In this document: positions 24,029-35,300 of the stretch, piece by piece
Numbering within the stretch: the first letter of the stretch is position 1
Layout of the letters: each line of letters starts with the position of its first letter
From: Globodera rostochiensis
Lineage: Eukaryota; Nematoda; Chromadorea; Rhabditida; Heteroderidae
NCBI GenBank assembly: GCA_018350325.1
Contig: JAEVLN010000001.1
Span: forward strand, 3,997,254 to 4,061,253
Direction: 5' to 3'
DNA: 64,000 nt
Notes under the pieces: model-generated
Told to the model about the DNA's origin: nothing
Database searches by the model: none
The model's input: the letters and a program-made list of their open reading frames with translations, nothing else
Translations under genes and position numbers: made by a program

Positions 24029-25988
24029 GCATTTTTGTATTAATTACATTTTGTAAATTTATTCGTTTAATTAAAAAGTAAATTCCTTTCTTTGCTTTTA
24101 TTGCTTAATGGTTATTTAAATTTTGAAAAAGAATCGGAAAAAATTTAGAAAAAAAGGGTCGGATTCTTTCATCAGTCAGTTGATCAATGATTTCTCAGTG
24201 AATCAAAGATGGGCATTTCCCAAATTTGCGTGTTTGGCGCGTCTTCACCCCCCAGGGGCAAATATTACGTGACGATAAGCCGCTGGCTGTGTGATTTGTA
24301 TCCGGATACATCCCATAGCAAAAAGCCGCGGGTGGGGGGGGGGGGGGAATGGATGGAATTGATGCAATGATTAGAAGGGATTGGATTGGATTGGATTGGA
24401 TGGGTTCGTCGGCTGTGGGGAAGACGAGAGTTAATGAGGGGAGGGAGTTAATGAGGGGGGGAGGGAGTTAATGAGGGGGGGGGGCTGTTGTGCAAAGGAC
24501 GGTCAAGTTGCAAATTATGAGCAATGCTCTCGGCTTGGCGGCTGTTTGATGTTGGACGCTTTCACCGCGCCCATATTTATACCTTCTCCATTTACCCGCA
24601 AATTGCAAAGGCTTAATTGCTTTTATTGTAAGAATAATGCTTCTTTTGAGAGATCTTTAAGTGCTTTCTCCACGAAAATACAATTATTTTCATTCAAAAG
24701 TTCTAAAATTGGTTTGGAGGATGCCTTTACAAGTGCCAACGATAATCCGATCCGGTACGACTCCCCCCCCCCAACCCCAAATTGAGAGTGCAACTCGATA
24801 CAAATTGGATTTGTTCAACAACTCCCTCAGAGAATGAATTGATTTTGCTTTCCCCCTCCCCCAGCATTCATTCACGCGATCCATTCATAAAAAATAGCCT
24901 TTACCCCCCCCTCCCATGGGAAGCATTGCGTGGAAACACTTTTTGGCGGCGTTCCCGACGCCATTCTGATTTCTTGACTTTAATTCACAATTTATTTTCA
25001 TTCTTTTGTTTCTTAATCGAGAAAATTTAGTATTTAAAATTGTGGGGACTAGCCCATAGTTCGGCACAATTCCACAAATTCTGCCCATAAAAGTGCGGCC
25101 TCCCCAATTGCAATCATTCAGTTTTCAACGACAGAGGCGAACATGCGTGTGAACATTAATTATGCTGATGCGAAAGGTCCGTCCGATTTAATCACCGCCA
25201 TCCATCAGAACAGTGGCAGCAGACAGGCTTTCGGATGACACGGGCGGATTCACTGATCAGAGCGAAGACTTTCATTTATTCGCTTTCACTCGCGCCCCAA
25301 CCCTCTCAAAAGCTGATATTCGTTGAGGGCCAATTTCGCCAATAAATCCAAACCCTTTCATTGCATCATCTCGAATATTTGGATCAGCCACTTTTTGAAT
25401 TCAATTTAAATTCTATTTGTTCTGATCAGCCACTTTCCAAATGTTCTGATCAGCCACTTTTCGAATTCAATTTAAATTCTATTTGTTCTGATCAGCCACT
25501 TTCCGAATTTAATTTTAAATTCTATTTGTTCTGATCAGCCACTTTCCGAATGTTCTGATCAGCCACTTTCGAATTCAATTTAAATTCTATTTGTTCTGAT
25601 CAGCCACTTTCCGAATTTAATTTTAAATTCTATTTGTTAAGATCAGCCACTTTCCGAATTTAATTTTAACATTCCTTTCAAAAGCCAAATTCAAAACTTC
25701 AACATTATTATGGGTATTGGCCAAAAAGAGTTAGAAAATATTTGTTAGATTGGGTAATTAATTCTTGGCCACTCGTTGCACTCAAATCCGTCCATCCGTC
25801 GTCCGTTTCCGATCGTCAAAGTTTTTTGATTGATGTCCATCCGAGAAAGAAACAGAAAGAAATGGAGTGACCCGCTCATTATAATCATCTTCAGTCTGTC
25901 AACAAGCATTTTTGGCATTCGATGGTAAAAGTGCCAAAATCGTAGCATTTTAAATTTGTATGTAATTTAGCTCTTTGGCCATTCCCAG
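24029..25988. other. Intergenic region upstream of metallopeptidase-like gene
   Basis: About 2 kb with simple repeats (GGATT at 24370-24402; GAGGGAGTTAATG copies at 24440-24480), poly-G/C runs and a minisatellite (25382-25669). A short open stretch starting with ATG at 25144 (reading MRVNINYADAKGP) could be a first exon of the next gene, but its phase does not join the first clear exon with any donor I can see. Any signal-peptide exon of that gene remains unidentified. Confidence 0.5.
25382..25669 (+). repeat. AT-rich minisatellite, about 42-bp unit containing TGATCAGCCACTTT
   Basis: At least seven copies of TGATCAGCCACTTTCCGAAT, most followed by an AT-rich tail ending CTATTTGTT; some copies lack the tail. 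Variation is by point changes and tail deletion. It is noncoding and lies upstream of the metallopeptidase-like gene. Confidence 0.85.
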
Positions 25989-28797
25989 GAGAGGAAATGA
26001 GCCGTGGTCAATCATTCTGTGCAAATTCAAAGATTTGACCGATTACGAGCCGAGGAGTCGCGAATGGTTCCAACAATGGCTGAACGGAAGTAGAGAATTG
26101 GGTAAGCATAACATAAGAAATTTTTATTAAGGCTAAATCACGGAATTCAAACAGTGATTTTCCCATTTATTTTAGATTCCATTGAGCAGTTTTTCTGGCA
26201 ACTTTCAAACGGCGTTTATTCCATTGCCGGCAGCAATGTTTACGGATGGTTTACGTTGGCACAAAGCCAAAAGGAAGTGCTTCATTTGGCCACCAAAACT
26301 GTGAACACGCGCTCTGAAATTCCGCCGATTGGATCGGAGATGAGCTTTGACGTAATTTTCGATTTTGAAATTTGGTTTTTCAAATGGAAAATCCGTCAAT
26401 TCCGACTCCCACCCCCTTTAGTATTTCGACAAGGTCAAGGAGTTGTGTGTGCAGTCAGCAATTGCTAACGGTTCGGTACTTCACCGTCAGAAGATTACGG
26501 TAGTCAACGGTATGGTTACTGGACTATGTTAAATCACATTATAAACATATAATTAAAAAGTGTCTGTCTTTAAATATCCGACCCCTCCGGCGGGTTGTCG
26601 TACAATTAAAAACCGATTTAACGAATAAAAATTGGAAAATTTAGCGGGCACTGCGGCGGTTTATGGGAAAAGGAACGGAGTTCTGTTGACGCCCCAATTA
26701 ATGTTCTCCTCAGTGCTCACCCACGAAATGGTCCCAAATCTTTTAATTTGTGAATTGTCCTAATAAAGTCAATCCCATCGAAAGGTTCACTCATTTTTCA
26801 TCGGACATTCGTACAGCGACCGCAAAATTAAAGTCCGTTTTTTTGTTAAAATATTAAACATTCGAACAGTTTAAGGTTTTTCCCTACGCCGCCGACGGCG
26901 AATACGACGACAGATACGATCTGATGAGCACGGCAAATGCTTATATGGTCGGTAATGGGGGGGCAAATTTGAGCTTATTTTTGGACTAATTTAATTTAGC
27001 ATCGTTCGAACTTTGGAATGAATGGGCCCGGTCTGAACGGCGCTCACCTGGACTATTTGGGCTGGCTGCCGATGGACAGGTGCCTTAAATCGATTTTGTG
27101 TTAAATATTAATAAAAATCAATTTATTCTTAGGGTTCTGTATTTCGGAAGGTATAATTAAAATTGCATTAATATTTCATTAAATCGTTTCCCCCGAAGGG
27201 ATGGGCGCAAAAATTTCACACTTCGCATTTCTTCTCTCAGTGTACCACACAATAAGTAACTAACTTTAATTTAATTAAATAAAATTAAAATGGTTTTAAT
27301 AAATAAATGAATTTTGTGATTATTTGACGATATTGAACATTGAGAACAATTGGGTGGTTGTTGGTGATGGTTCCCTATGACCGGGACGACCCAAATAATT
27401 ATTACACCGTCGAACTTCGAACTCCGCACCAATTTGACAGAGGAATAGCGCAGGTTTTGAGTGTTCTTAAACTTCTAACAATTAAATTGAATTAAGCCCT
27501 CAATTCTAATCCACAAAGTGCAACGAAACGGGGACAGTTATTATTCTCAGCTTATCAGTCAGGCGGATTATTACGAACTAACCGACGAAAACACTGAATG
27601 GGTGGGCAAAAAGGCCTTGGCCTTCGGCAATTTTGATTTAAACTCAACGCGCAATTCGACAGGTCACTTTTCTGGAGCCGTTCGCCTCAGCAACAGCACA
27701 AAATTTGGATTCGAACGGACAAAATTCGATGAAAAACTTTCAATTCATTCGAGTCACCGTCCGTCATGTTTACTTGAGTTGGTGAAAAGTGTTAGATTTT
27801 GCATTATCGGTTGCAATTCTTTGATTTAATTTCCTTAAAATTTGTATTTTTTTATTCATTAGCCGACGCCGACGTGCACATCTCATCCACGTTCGATCCG
27901 GTTAAATTATCAAACATTTTTTTATTCAATTGTCCTTTTAGGCTGAATGTCACTGTCCTTTTAGGCTGAATGTCACATTGGCGAGCGATTACTACGCCCC
28001 GAGCGGTGGTCTCAGCCGCACACAATCGGTCTCCGCCACATTTGTCTCCCCCGCAGCGATGCTGGGGACGCCAATGTTGGAAGTGAAGAGACGAAAGGGT
28101 TTGGGGAATCCAATTTATTGCAACGATATTCGTCGATCAGTTCGATGAAGCCGCCCTCCACCGCAAGCAGAAGAATGGTCCGAATTCTGAACGACACCGA
28201 AATGGACAAACAATTTGCCCGGATGAACTTCTTCGCCCTGCGCCAGACCTATGGCGCCAACACGTGCAGGTCCAAACAGCAAACATTCGTTGATATTTGG
28301 AATCGCGATCACATTCTTAGTTATTTATGAAGAAATTTATTTACACTTTTAAATATATTCAAATTCAATCTAAATGAATTTGAATTTCATACGAAGTCAT
28401 TAGAGAAATTAAAAATTCGAAAAAAAATTTGAGCAAAATAATGTAAGAAAAGAGTTTGAAATCTTATGGAAAGGTCCGGCTTTGTCTGGCGTCGTTTGGA
28501 CACTTACGACTACGTTTGTGTGACAGCGCGAAGGTGGGCGGGCGGGCATAAATTTTTAGAGGACTTTTCGAATTTTTCTAAACGGACAGAAAACAAAATG
28601 CTCAACAAGAGGACAAAAACAACGCGAACCGAACGACCACAGAACAAAAGGGCGAAACTTCCGGCCCCTCCTCCAATTCTCTTTGTGTGGAACCGTTCGT
28701 GCACAGAAAGGCTTTTCCCACGGACAAAATTTGTGTCACTGCTGCAGAAAAATTTCGTATTTTTCGCGAGAATTTACAGGCAAAAAAGCTTTGCTAA
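25989..28797 (+). CDS. Secreted-type zinc metallopeptidase-like protein, family not named (5' end not resolved)
   Basis: Exons: 25989-26101, 26176-26351, 26422-26509, 26645-26730, 26785-26832, 26870-26947, 27000-27079, 27133-27150 (18 nt), 27198-27255, 27345-27453, 27497-27662, 27691-27781, about 27863-27900, 27965-28269, 28474-28533, 28590-28797. Joining exons at 26730/26785 gives THEM plus VHSFFIGHSYSDR: an HExxH zinc site with a further His six residues later, so it is zincin-like. Conserved blocks nearby are EYDDRYDLMSTANAYM, GPGLNGAHLDYLGWLPMDR and VPYDRDDP. The C-terminus has two copies of a small module, GFVWRRLDTYDYVCVT and PFVHRKAFPTDKICVT. I do not know a named family. The junction 27781/27863 is off by one base, so a sequence error or a damaged allele is possible. 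N-terminal exons and a signal peptide were not found. Confidence 0.7.
27931..27976 (+). repeat. 23-bp tandem duplication of a 3' splice site
   Basis: The segments 27931-27953 and 27954-27976 are identical 23-mers, each containing TGTCCTTTTAG followed by GCTGAATGTCAC. This gives two acceptor AGs, at 27940-27941 and 27963-27964. Only the downstream AG gives an open frame that continues to the C-terminal modules. The upstream AG leads to a stop near 28149. Confidence 0.85.
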
Positions 28798-29167
28798 AAT
28801 TTAAAGCGAGAATCTCCGATTTTAGGCCTACAGCACTTTGAAGCACGTGTCCTTCTTCAACGGGCTCGACACTGTTGGGCCCTAAACACAATGGAAAATC
28901 CATAAAAACTGAATTTTTACTGTACGGGTGTTTTAAACCATTTAAATTAAAACGGAGGATTATCTTACCATTTTCGGCCACACTTTTAATAAACCAATTT
29001 TTGAAATAAATTATAAGTCTTCGCAGGAATTAACTTTTTTTTCCTGCGAATAAGTAAAGTGAAAGTGAATCAAGTAAACTAAAAAACGTTTATTTTATTA
29101 AAGCATTTTTGGTCATGGCGTTCAAAACATAAAGAAAAACAAAACATTATTCGGCTCAACCCTCTTA

Positions 29168-29986
29168 TTAAGCAACACCGTACTTCGCCACCATTTTCTC
29201 AACAAGCTGTACATAGCCAATTCGAGCCTCCTCCTGGGATGTCCCTAAAAATGAATTTGTTAGTACGAAAGTCGTCGTATTCGAACCTCCCAAACAGGGA
29301 CGTCGCCAGGGGGGAAGGGGCGGGGGGTTTCTTTCACAAAAGGAAGTCCCCCCCCCAAGTTCCCGTGGAGTTTCTGGATGAAACTTGGCACATATTCCCC
29401 CCCCCCCGCAAATATAATTCGGCTAAATTTTGTTGTTTTTGGACAATTGTGGTAAAAATGGTGCAAAATTCTTAACCAACGACGACCTTTTTTCTCGTTC
29501 CACGCCTGCCATTTGGCCTTTCCACGAAAGTCAAAAGTGCCCGGCTTGCAAGTGCCGTTGTCTCCACAAGTCGCCTGTTTGAACAACGCATATAACTCCA
29601 ACAGTTCATCATTGGTCGGCGATTTCCTCAAAGTTTTGACCTAAAATTAACCTGAAGCAGGCCCATATTTATTTGAGAAAAAAAAACAATAGTGAAGGAA
29701 CCCTTTTGTTTTGCAAAATTCGCAATTTTGGACCTTTTTCTCAACAAATACCATTAAATATTCCAAAAATTTTCCCGGCGGTGCCTGGACCTCCCCCATT
29801 CCCAAAAAGCTTCAAAAAATTACCGTATTTTTTGCAAATTTTTAACAAATAAGTCAAAATTTTCTCGCCGACTCCCCCCCCCCGTTCCAATAAAACGTAC
29901 AACGGTCGCAGCTTCGTCGAATGTCTAAATAAATGAATAAGCAAACAAAATCAAAGAGTAAATAAACAAACACAAACCAATGCCAT
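29168..29986 (-). CDS. Acyl-CoA-binding protein (ACBP/DBI)
   Basis: Four exons on the minus strand: 29978-29986 (9 nt, Met-Ala-Leu), 29901-29924, 29487-29640, 29168-29244. They total 264 nt, encoding 87 aa, the usual size of a single-domain ACBP. The protein starts MALTFDEAATVVKTLRKSP and carries the family motifs YALFKQATCGDN, KPGTFDFRGKAKWQAWN and KKGTSQEEA, ending KMVAKYGVA. ACBP binds long-chain acyl-CoA esters in the cytosol and delivers them to lipid-synthesis enzymes. The start rests on a very small first exon, but all splice sites are GT-AG and the product length fits. Stop at 29168-29170. Confidence 0.93.
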
Positions 29987-30598
29987 TTCTGCAAAAATTG
30001 ACGGATATTTATTGCGAGGCAATGTAAAATGCACGAGAATAAGACAAAAATGTATAAATAGGGCGCGGATTTTTAATTAAGAAAAATCTCGAAATAGTTA
30101 ACTAAATATTGGCAAAAAAATGCCAAAATAGTGGGAAAAAGCCACGAAATTCTATGAAGGATTTGACAAAAAAAAAAAACGAATAATTTTTATTGCATTT
30201 TTATAAAAAAATTAATATTTAAAAATTTGGCGATCTCACTAAAAATTTCAAATTTGCGGGTAAAATTCACCAAAATTCCTGCTGTTGTTGCTCAGAAACA
30301 CCATCTTTACATAGGGGTGTATTTTTAATCCAGGAAATCCAGATTTTATGCCTGGACCTGAATTTGACGAAGGCCAAGACCTGGATTTTCTGGGCATCCA
30401 GGAAGAATTGGTCCAGGAAAATCCAGGGGTTTAGAGGCTCCACTGGACCTGGGACTCTGGATCCAGGAAAAATCCAAGCCTGGATCCAGGTCCAAGTCGG
30501 TCTCTAGTTAATTTTATATGGTGAAACCCACTTTATTCGTGTTTAAAATCCACGGTAAACAGGTACACTAACTATTATTATGTAAAATATAACCATTA
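29987..30598. other. Shared upstream region between divergent ACBP and OGG1 genes
   Basis: About 610 bp between divergently transcribed starts. It should hold both promoters. It includes a 26-bp dispersed repeat (30136-30161) and a CCAGG/CCTGG-rich block (30328-30497). I recognise no TATA box or other core element. Confidence 0.5.
30328..30497. repeat. Self-complementary CCAGG/CCTGG-rich block
   Basis: About ten CCAGG or CCTGG pentamers lie within 170 bp, most of them as TCCAGG/CCTGGA and interleaved in both orientations. The region can therefore fold extensively on itself. There is no open reading frame. It may be a degenerate repeat element; its class is unknown. Confidence 0.6.
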
Positions 30599-32404
30599 AT
30601 GGGTATTTTAATCTGCAATTCATCTGTATTGAATTTGGATGTTGTCCTCTGCAACGGTCAAAGTTTCAGGTGATTTAATGCATTGTTTATTAGACTATGA
30701 TTAATCAGCTGATCAGTGGCACGACTTTTAAAATAATTTTATTTTTTTAAGGGGGGGGGATTACCGAAATACTTTATGAAATAAATGAAGAAAACAAATT
30801 TGATTCATTTTGCAGGTGGACCAAAGACGCCGACGGCATTGGATGGATTGGAATTTTTTGTCACCGATTATGGCATATTTGGCGTTCAAATGAGCACGAA
30901 ATTTGCTTCAAAGTGTTACACAAATTTGCGGGAAATTGTTGCAATGAAAACAACGAAAAAACAGACGCCAATTTGTTGGAAGAATATTTTCAGGTCAAAA
31001 GCGGGTAATCGTATTAAATTTTTTAATTTGATCTAATCAACCAATTTCGACTTCCAGAACGAATTCAATTATTTTTTGGAAAATTTCAAAATAATAGCGA
31101 TCTCTTTCAAACGTCTTTTCAAGAGTAACGGATTTTCACGTTTTTAAGCTCTTTGTTTTCAGCTTGATGTTGATTTGGAGAGATTGTATGGATTTTGGTC
31201 TTCTCAAGACATACACTTCGCCAAGCTATTGACGGAAAACCGAGAAATGCTGCAGGGCATTCGCATTTTGCGTCAGGACCCGGTCGAGACACTCTTCGCA
31301 TTCATTTGCTCTGCAAACAATAACATCCCACGAATATCCCGTAAGCTTAAGAAAGATCCAGTCCTATCAAGAATGTCTCTTAAATCCATAAAATTAAACG
31401 TTGCTCATTTTGTGTTATGCATTGGCACTTTATTCTAATTAATTACCATTTAGAAAATGAGAATTGATACATTTAAACCTTCAGAAATGGTCGAAAAGCT
31501 TTGCCAATTTTACGGAGATTCTGTGGATTCGAATTCCCATCGTTTTTATGACTTTCCGACAGTTGCCAAAATGGCTACGCATTTACCCGACATGGAGCAC
31601 ACACTTAGAACTGCTGGTCTTTAAATTATTTTTAAATTTTGTCAATATTTGATTAATGGAATTTAAAAGTTTTACTTTGGATAAAGCACAAATGTATTCC
31701 ACGAGGGTGAGAGTTTCACGTTATGTCCGTTGGGATTATAAATGCGTTATCCGAAATAAAGAGAGGAGATTTTCCTTTTAAAAATATTTTTTTTACTTTA
31801 GGATTTGGTTACCGAGCAACGAGCATCGTAAAAACGGTGGAAATGTTAGCAAGCGGTGTTCTGACAATAAATAATTCGGCTGAGGACTGGCTCCGTTCTA
31901 TAGGCGACCTCTCTTACCGGGAAGCCAAATTGTCATTGATGAGGTTGCCAGGGGTTGGCCCTAAGGTTTTTTTGTTAAGGAATTCTGTCAGAACTCGTCT
32001 TGAAAGTTTTTAGGTTGCTGATTGCATTTGCTTGATGGCTTTGAACAAACATCAAGTCGTTCCAGTTGATCGGCACGTGTTCAACATAACCGCACAAATA
32101 TATATGCCAAAGTTTATGAAGGATCGAAAAACATTTTCCCGAGCTATTTACGAAAAGATCGGTCAGTTTATTTTATTGTATCAAACTTTGGGATAGAAAT
32201 TGAGCTAAAAGTTTGTAGGGCAACAACACAATTTGTTGCTTTTCCATCGCAACGTTCCTACCAATGACATAAGACTCCGTTCTTTTTTATTCGATTCTCT
32301 CCGATGTTTGAGGTGAATTTTACGTTGGTCTACACGGCGATTATGCAGGATGGGCCCATTCCGTTCTGTTCAGCACGCGACTTCGGCGATTTGCTTTGAA
32401 GTGA
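30599..32404 (+). CDS. OGG1: 8-oxoguanine DNA glycosylase/lyase OGG1
   Basis: Seven exons: 30599-30669, 30816-30993, 31163-31340, 31485-31616, 31802-31965, 32014-32161, 32313-32404. They total 963 nt, encoding 320 aa, with every phase consistent. Family landmarks: LDVVLCNGQSFRWTKD near the N-terminus, GIRILRQDPVETLFAFICSANNNI (substrate-contacting SANNN), GFGYRA, then the helix-hairpin-helix LPGVGPKVADCICLMAL. This places the catalytic Lys at residue 241 and Asp (VPVD) at residue 260, the same 19-residue spacing as in human OGG1. The C-terminus reads HGDYAGWAHSVLFSTRL. The enzyme excises 8-oxoG opposite C and nicks the abasic site, in base excision repair of oxidative damage. The start Met leaves only a short N-terminus with no obvious mitochondrial signal. 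TAF11 follows 187 bp downstream. Confidence 0.93.
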
Positions 32405-32590
32405 TGGGATGGACACTGAAAGAATTTCTGCCGTTTCTATGTTCTCTCGTTTTTGTATGCCCAATTTGAATATTATGCAATTAAATTACAGTTTTTAGAA
32501 ATCATTTTTTACCGCAATTGGTTTTTATCCGATTTTATGTTTTTTTAATGTTTTTATAGTTTTTTAACCTTTTTTGCTCACAATTAAAGT

Positions 32591-34499
32591 ATGGCCAACA
32601 AGAAAATTGAAACGGTCGACTTTGACGAAGCGTTTGGCCTTTTGGAAGACGCGCGAGACCAGCAGCAAGCGTTGGACGAAGAAGTAAGGAATTTTTATGC
32701 TTAATTGGCCATTTTGTATAGTTTTTGGGAACTGAAAAAGACTCGAAATTCGAAATGCTTTTATTACATTGGGTCGTTGCATAAAAAATGATCGAAAAGA
32801 ATCTTAAAAGCGGTTAAAAATTTATGAGTTTCTATATGCAATTCTCTTATCTGAGTAAAACATTTTGATAGCTAAACGGTCTCTAGCTTTTTATACCGAC
32901 GAGAAAACTCGAAACAGTTTTTGTCGATAGAGCCCGAAACGGTTTTTCGATTTTAAACCGCTTTGGAGAGAGATAGCTGCGCGACACCGGCGGTGTAATT
33001 ATAGAAAAGCTAATTTCTGCATCGAATACAAAAACCGCTTTCGGATCCGACAACTCCGTCTTTTTATGAATTTTTGGAATTGGCTTGAAAACGCTTAAAT
33101 TTTTATGTCTGATTTTGGTCATTTCTTCAGAAAATCAAAAACGATACTTTTTATTTGATCTTGGGTTTATTATTGACATTCAAACCGTGAATTAAGCCTT
33201 TCCCCACTGCATCGGCTGCGACTGTTCCGACGAGTGGCCCTTCGTCGGTGGACCATCCGTTGCAACAGCCCATCCATCCAGTCGCCGAACAGCTTGAAGA
33301 ACGAGTATGGATTTTCCATAATTAAGCAAACAGCACCCAAAAATAAGGTCCCCGACGAATCTGATGAACCCGAAGAGAAACGGAGAAAGGGGACGGCTGA
33401 GGAAGACGAATCGGAGGAGGCCATTCCCCCGTTGCCGCCCAAGTTGGACGAGGAGAGCGAATTGGCGCGATTGAAACTGCAGTAAGACAAACCCTATTTT
33501 TGGGATTGATTGGACCCGATTTGGTTCTATGGACCGGTGATCGTAAAAGGAGACAGAATAAAGAATAAACGGTTCTCACATTTAACTTGTTTCTGAATTC
33601 ATTCTTTAATTGACCGACATAAAATAGCTGAACTGAAGAATTTTATCAAAATTTCAAATGAAAAAAAACAAAATCAAAAAGATTTCCTTTGTAGGCTGTT
33701 GTTGTCCAACTTCACGCAAGAACAATTGGACCGTTACGAGGCAATGCGTCGAGCGAGTTTGCCGAAATCGATCATTCGACGGGTTGGAAACAAAAGAGGG
33801 CGAGGGGTTCGGTGCAAAAACATTCATTGATCTTTTTTTACTATAAAAATGCTCCAATTAAATATATTTATTAATTCCAATTTATATAAAATTCCTTTTT
33901 AAAGAGAAACAACACCTTGGGACATGTTAATTGAAAATGTACATTCAGCTCATCCATCAGTTTACCGGTGTGACTGCCAACCAAAATGTTGTGATTGCGA
34001 TTGCCGGTATGGCCAAAGTCTTTGCCGGAGAACTCATTGAGGAGGGTCTGTTCCTTTTTGGACATTTTCTAATGGCCCATTTTTGTTGGCTTTTCAGCTC
34101 TCGACATTCAGAAGGCCGAGCGAGAGGCGTCCAAGCACAACGGCAAGCGGAACCCAATAGACCAGGTCCTCTGAAAACGAAACCTTTTTTTGTTATGGGA
34201 ATTCCATACGTTTGAGGGAGGGGAGCTAGCGCCGTTGAAAAAATTTTAGTCGACGGGTAAACTAAAGATATTTTCGGCGGGTTGAAAAAATAATAATTCA
34301 AAATTTGACGGAACTTTAACAAAAGCGGATTCCTTTTAATTAGGCCGAACAAAGTGCCAAATCGCCTCCCCAATCCGCCGACGGTCCACTGACCCCGCGG
34401 CATCTTTACTTGGCGTTGGACCGCCTCGACCGGCAGGGTAAAATGTTCCCCGCACGCCCACGACGGACGGGTGCATTTTTGAAACGAAGATTTGTTTAA
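32591..34499 (+). CDS. TAF11: Transcription initiation factor TFIID subunit 11 (TAF11)
   Basis: Seven exons: 32591-32683, 33197-33304, 33327-33481, 33695-33782, 33949-34045, 34098-34165, 34344-34499. They total 765 nt, encoding 254 aa, with consistent phases. The N-terminal ~115 residues are acidic and low complexity (DESDEPEEKRRK). They are followed by the TAFII28 histone fold: LLSNFTQEQLDRYEAMRRAS, SIIRR, QFTGVTANQNVVIAIAGMAKVF, GELIEEALDIQ, then a final helix TPRHLYLALDRLDRQGKMFP. TAF11 pairs with TAF13 in TFIID and contacts TFIIA/TBP. Exons 2 and 3 are separated by an intron of only 22 bp as modelled (33305-33326), which is shorter than any other here. An AATAAA overlaps the stop codon (34498-34503), and another lies at about 34579. 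Confidence 0.9.
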
Positions 34500-35300
34500 T
34501 AAATTTGTTTTTATTTATTACTACTGAGTAATTTTTGCATATATTTGTGCCTCAACTATTGAGTTGTTTTTTTAAAACAATAAAAAAGGAAGAGAGAGCC
34601 GGCATCGGATGATATTCGGCTTTCCGTTGGGATTGTACCGGCATTGGACCCGGGCCCGGTTTGAGCCTGGGGCGATGAAGCCCTGATAATGTTTCAATCA
34701 TAATTAATAATGCGTTCGCTTGGTTTGATACAAATTTTTGATTCCATTTTTCTTAAAGCGTCATTTTCCTAAATACATAACCATTCATGGCTGGCGCGCC
34801 AACGCGACTCGTGTCACTTTTTGACGATCAAAAAAAAAGCGATTGATTTTTTTCAGACTTCTTTCAAATGAAAACTGTGCCATGGCACAATAACTTAAAA
34901 CGGTTGTTATCTTTTATGAACGAATTATTTGTTTTGCGCTTCATTTCAAAATACAAAATGGCCCAAAAGTCTTTGGTCGCTTTCTACCATTCGCAACATA
35001 AATGTTTTTAACATTTCAAATCAAATAATCGCCTGAGGGGGGGGGGGGTCGTCTCAACTGCCATTAAGAAAATGAAATAAAATATTTAATTATTGTCGTT
35101 GAAAAGCATTGATTGTTTTGTTTATCATTGGCTTATTATGGGTGGAAGAGTGGATTTGAGGCGGAGGAAATGTTATTGTTGATGGACGTGGAGGTGGAAA
35201 AGGATTGATCCGAAGTGTGACGGCCAAAGTTCAGTCGGCGGGAGAATCGTACAATTCCATCTTCAAAAATGTTCTAAATTTAAATTGTTTTTAAAGCATT
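34500..35300. other. Convergent intergenic region between TAF11 and CUB genes
   Basis: About 800 bp holding the 3' ends of two convergent genes. A run of about ten G lies at 35037-35048. I see no gene. Confidence 0.5.

Noticed and set aside
28736..28981. 81-codon minus-strand open frame between the metallopeptidase and ACBP genes
   Set aside because: Overlaps the last exon of the plus-strand gene and shows no family motif. The plus-strand alternative exon (AYSTLKHVSFF) is equally unsupported.
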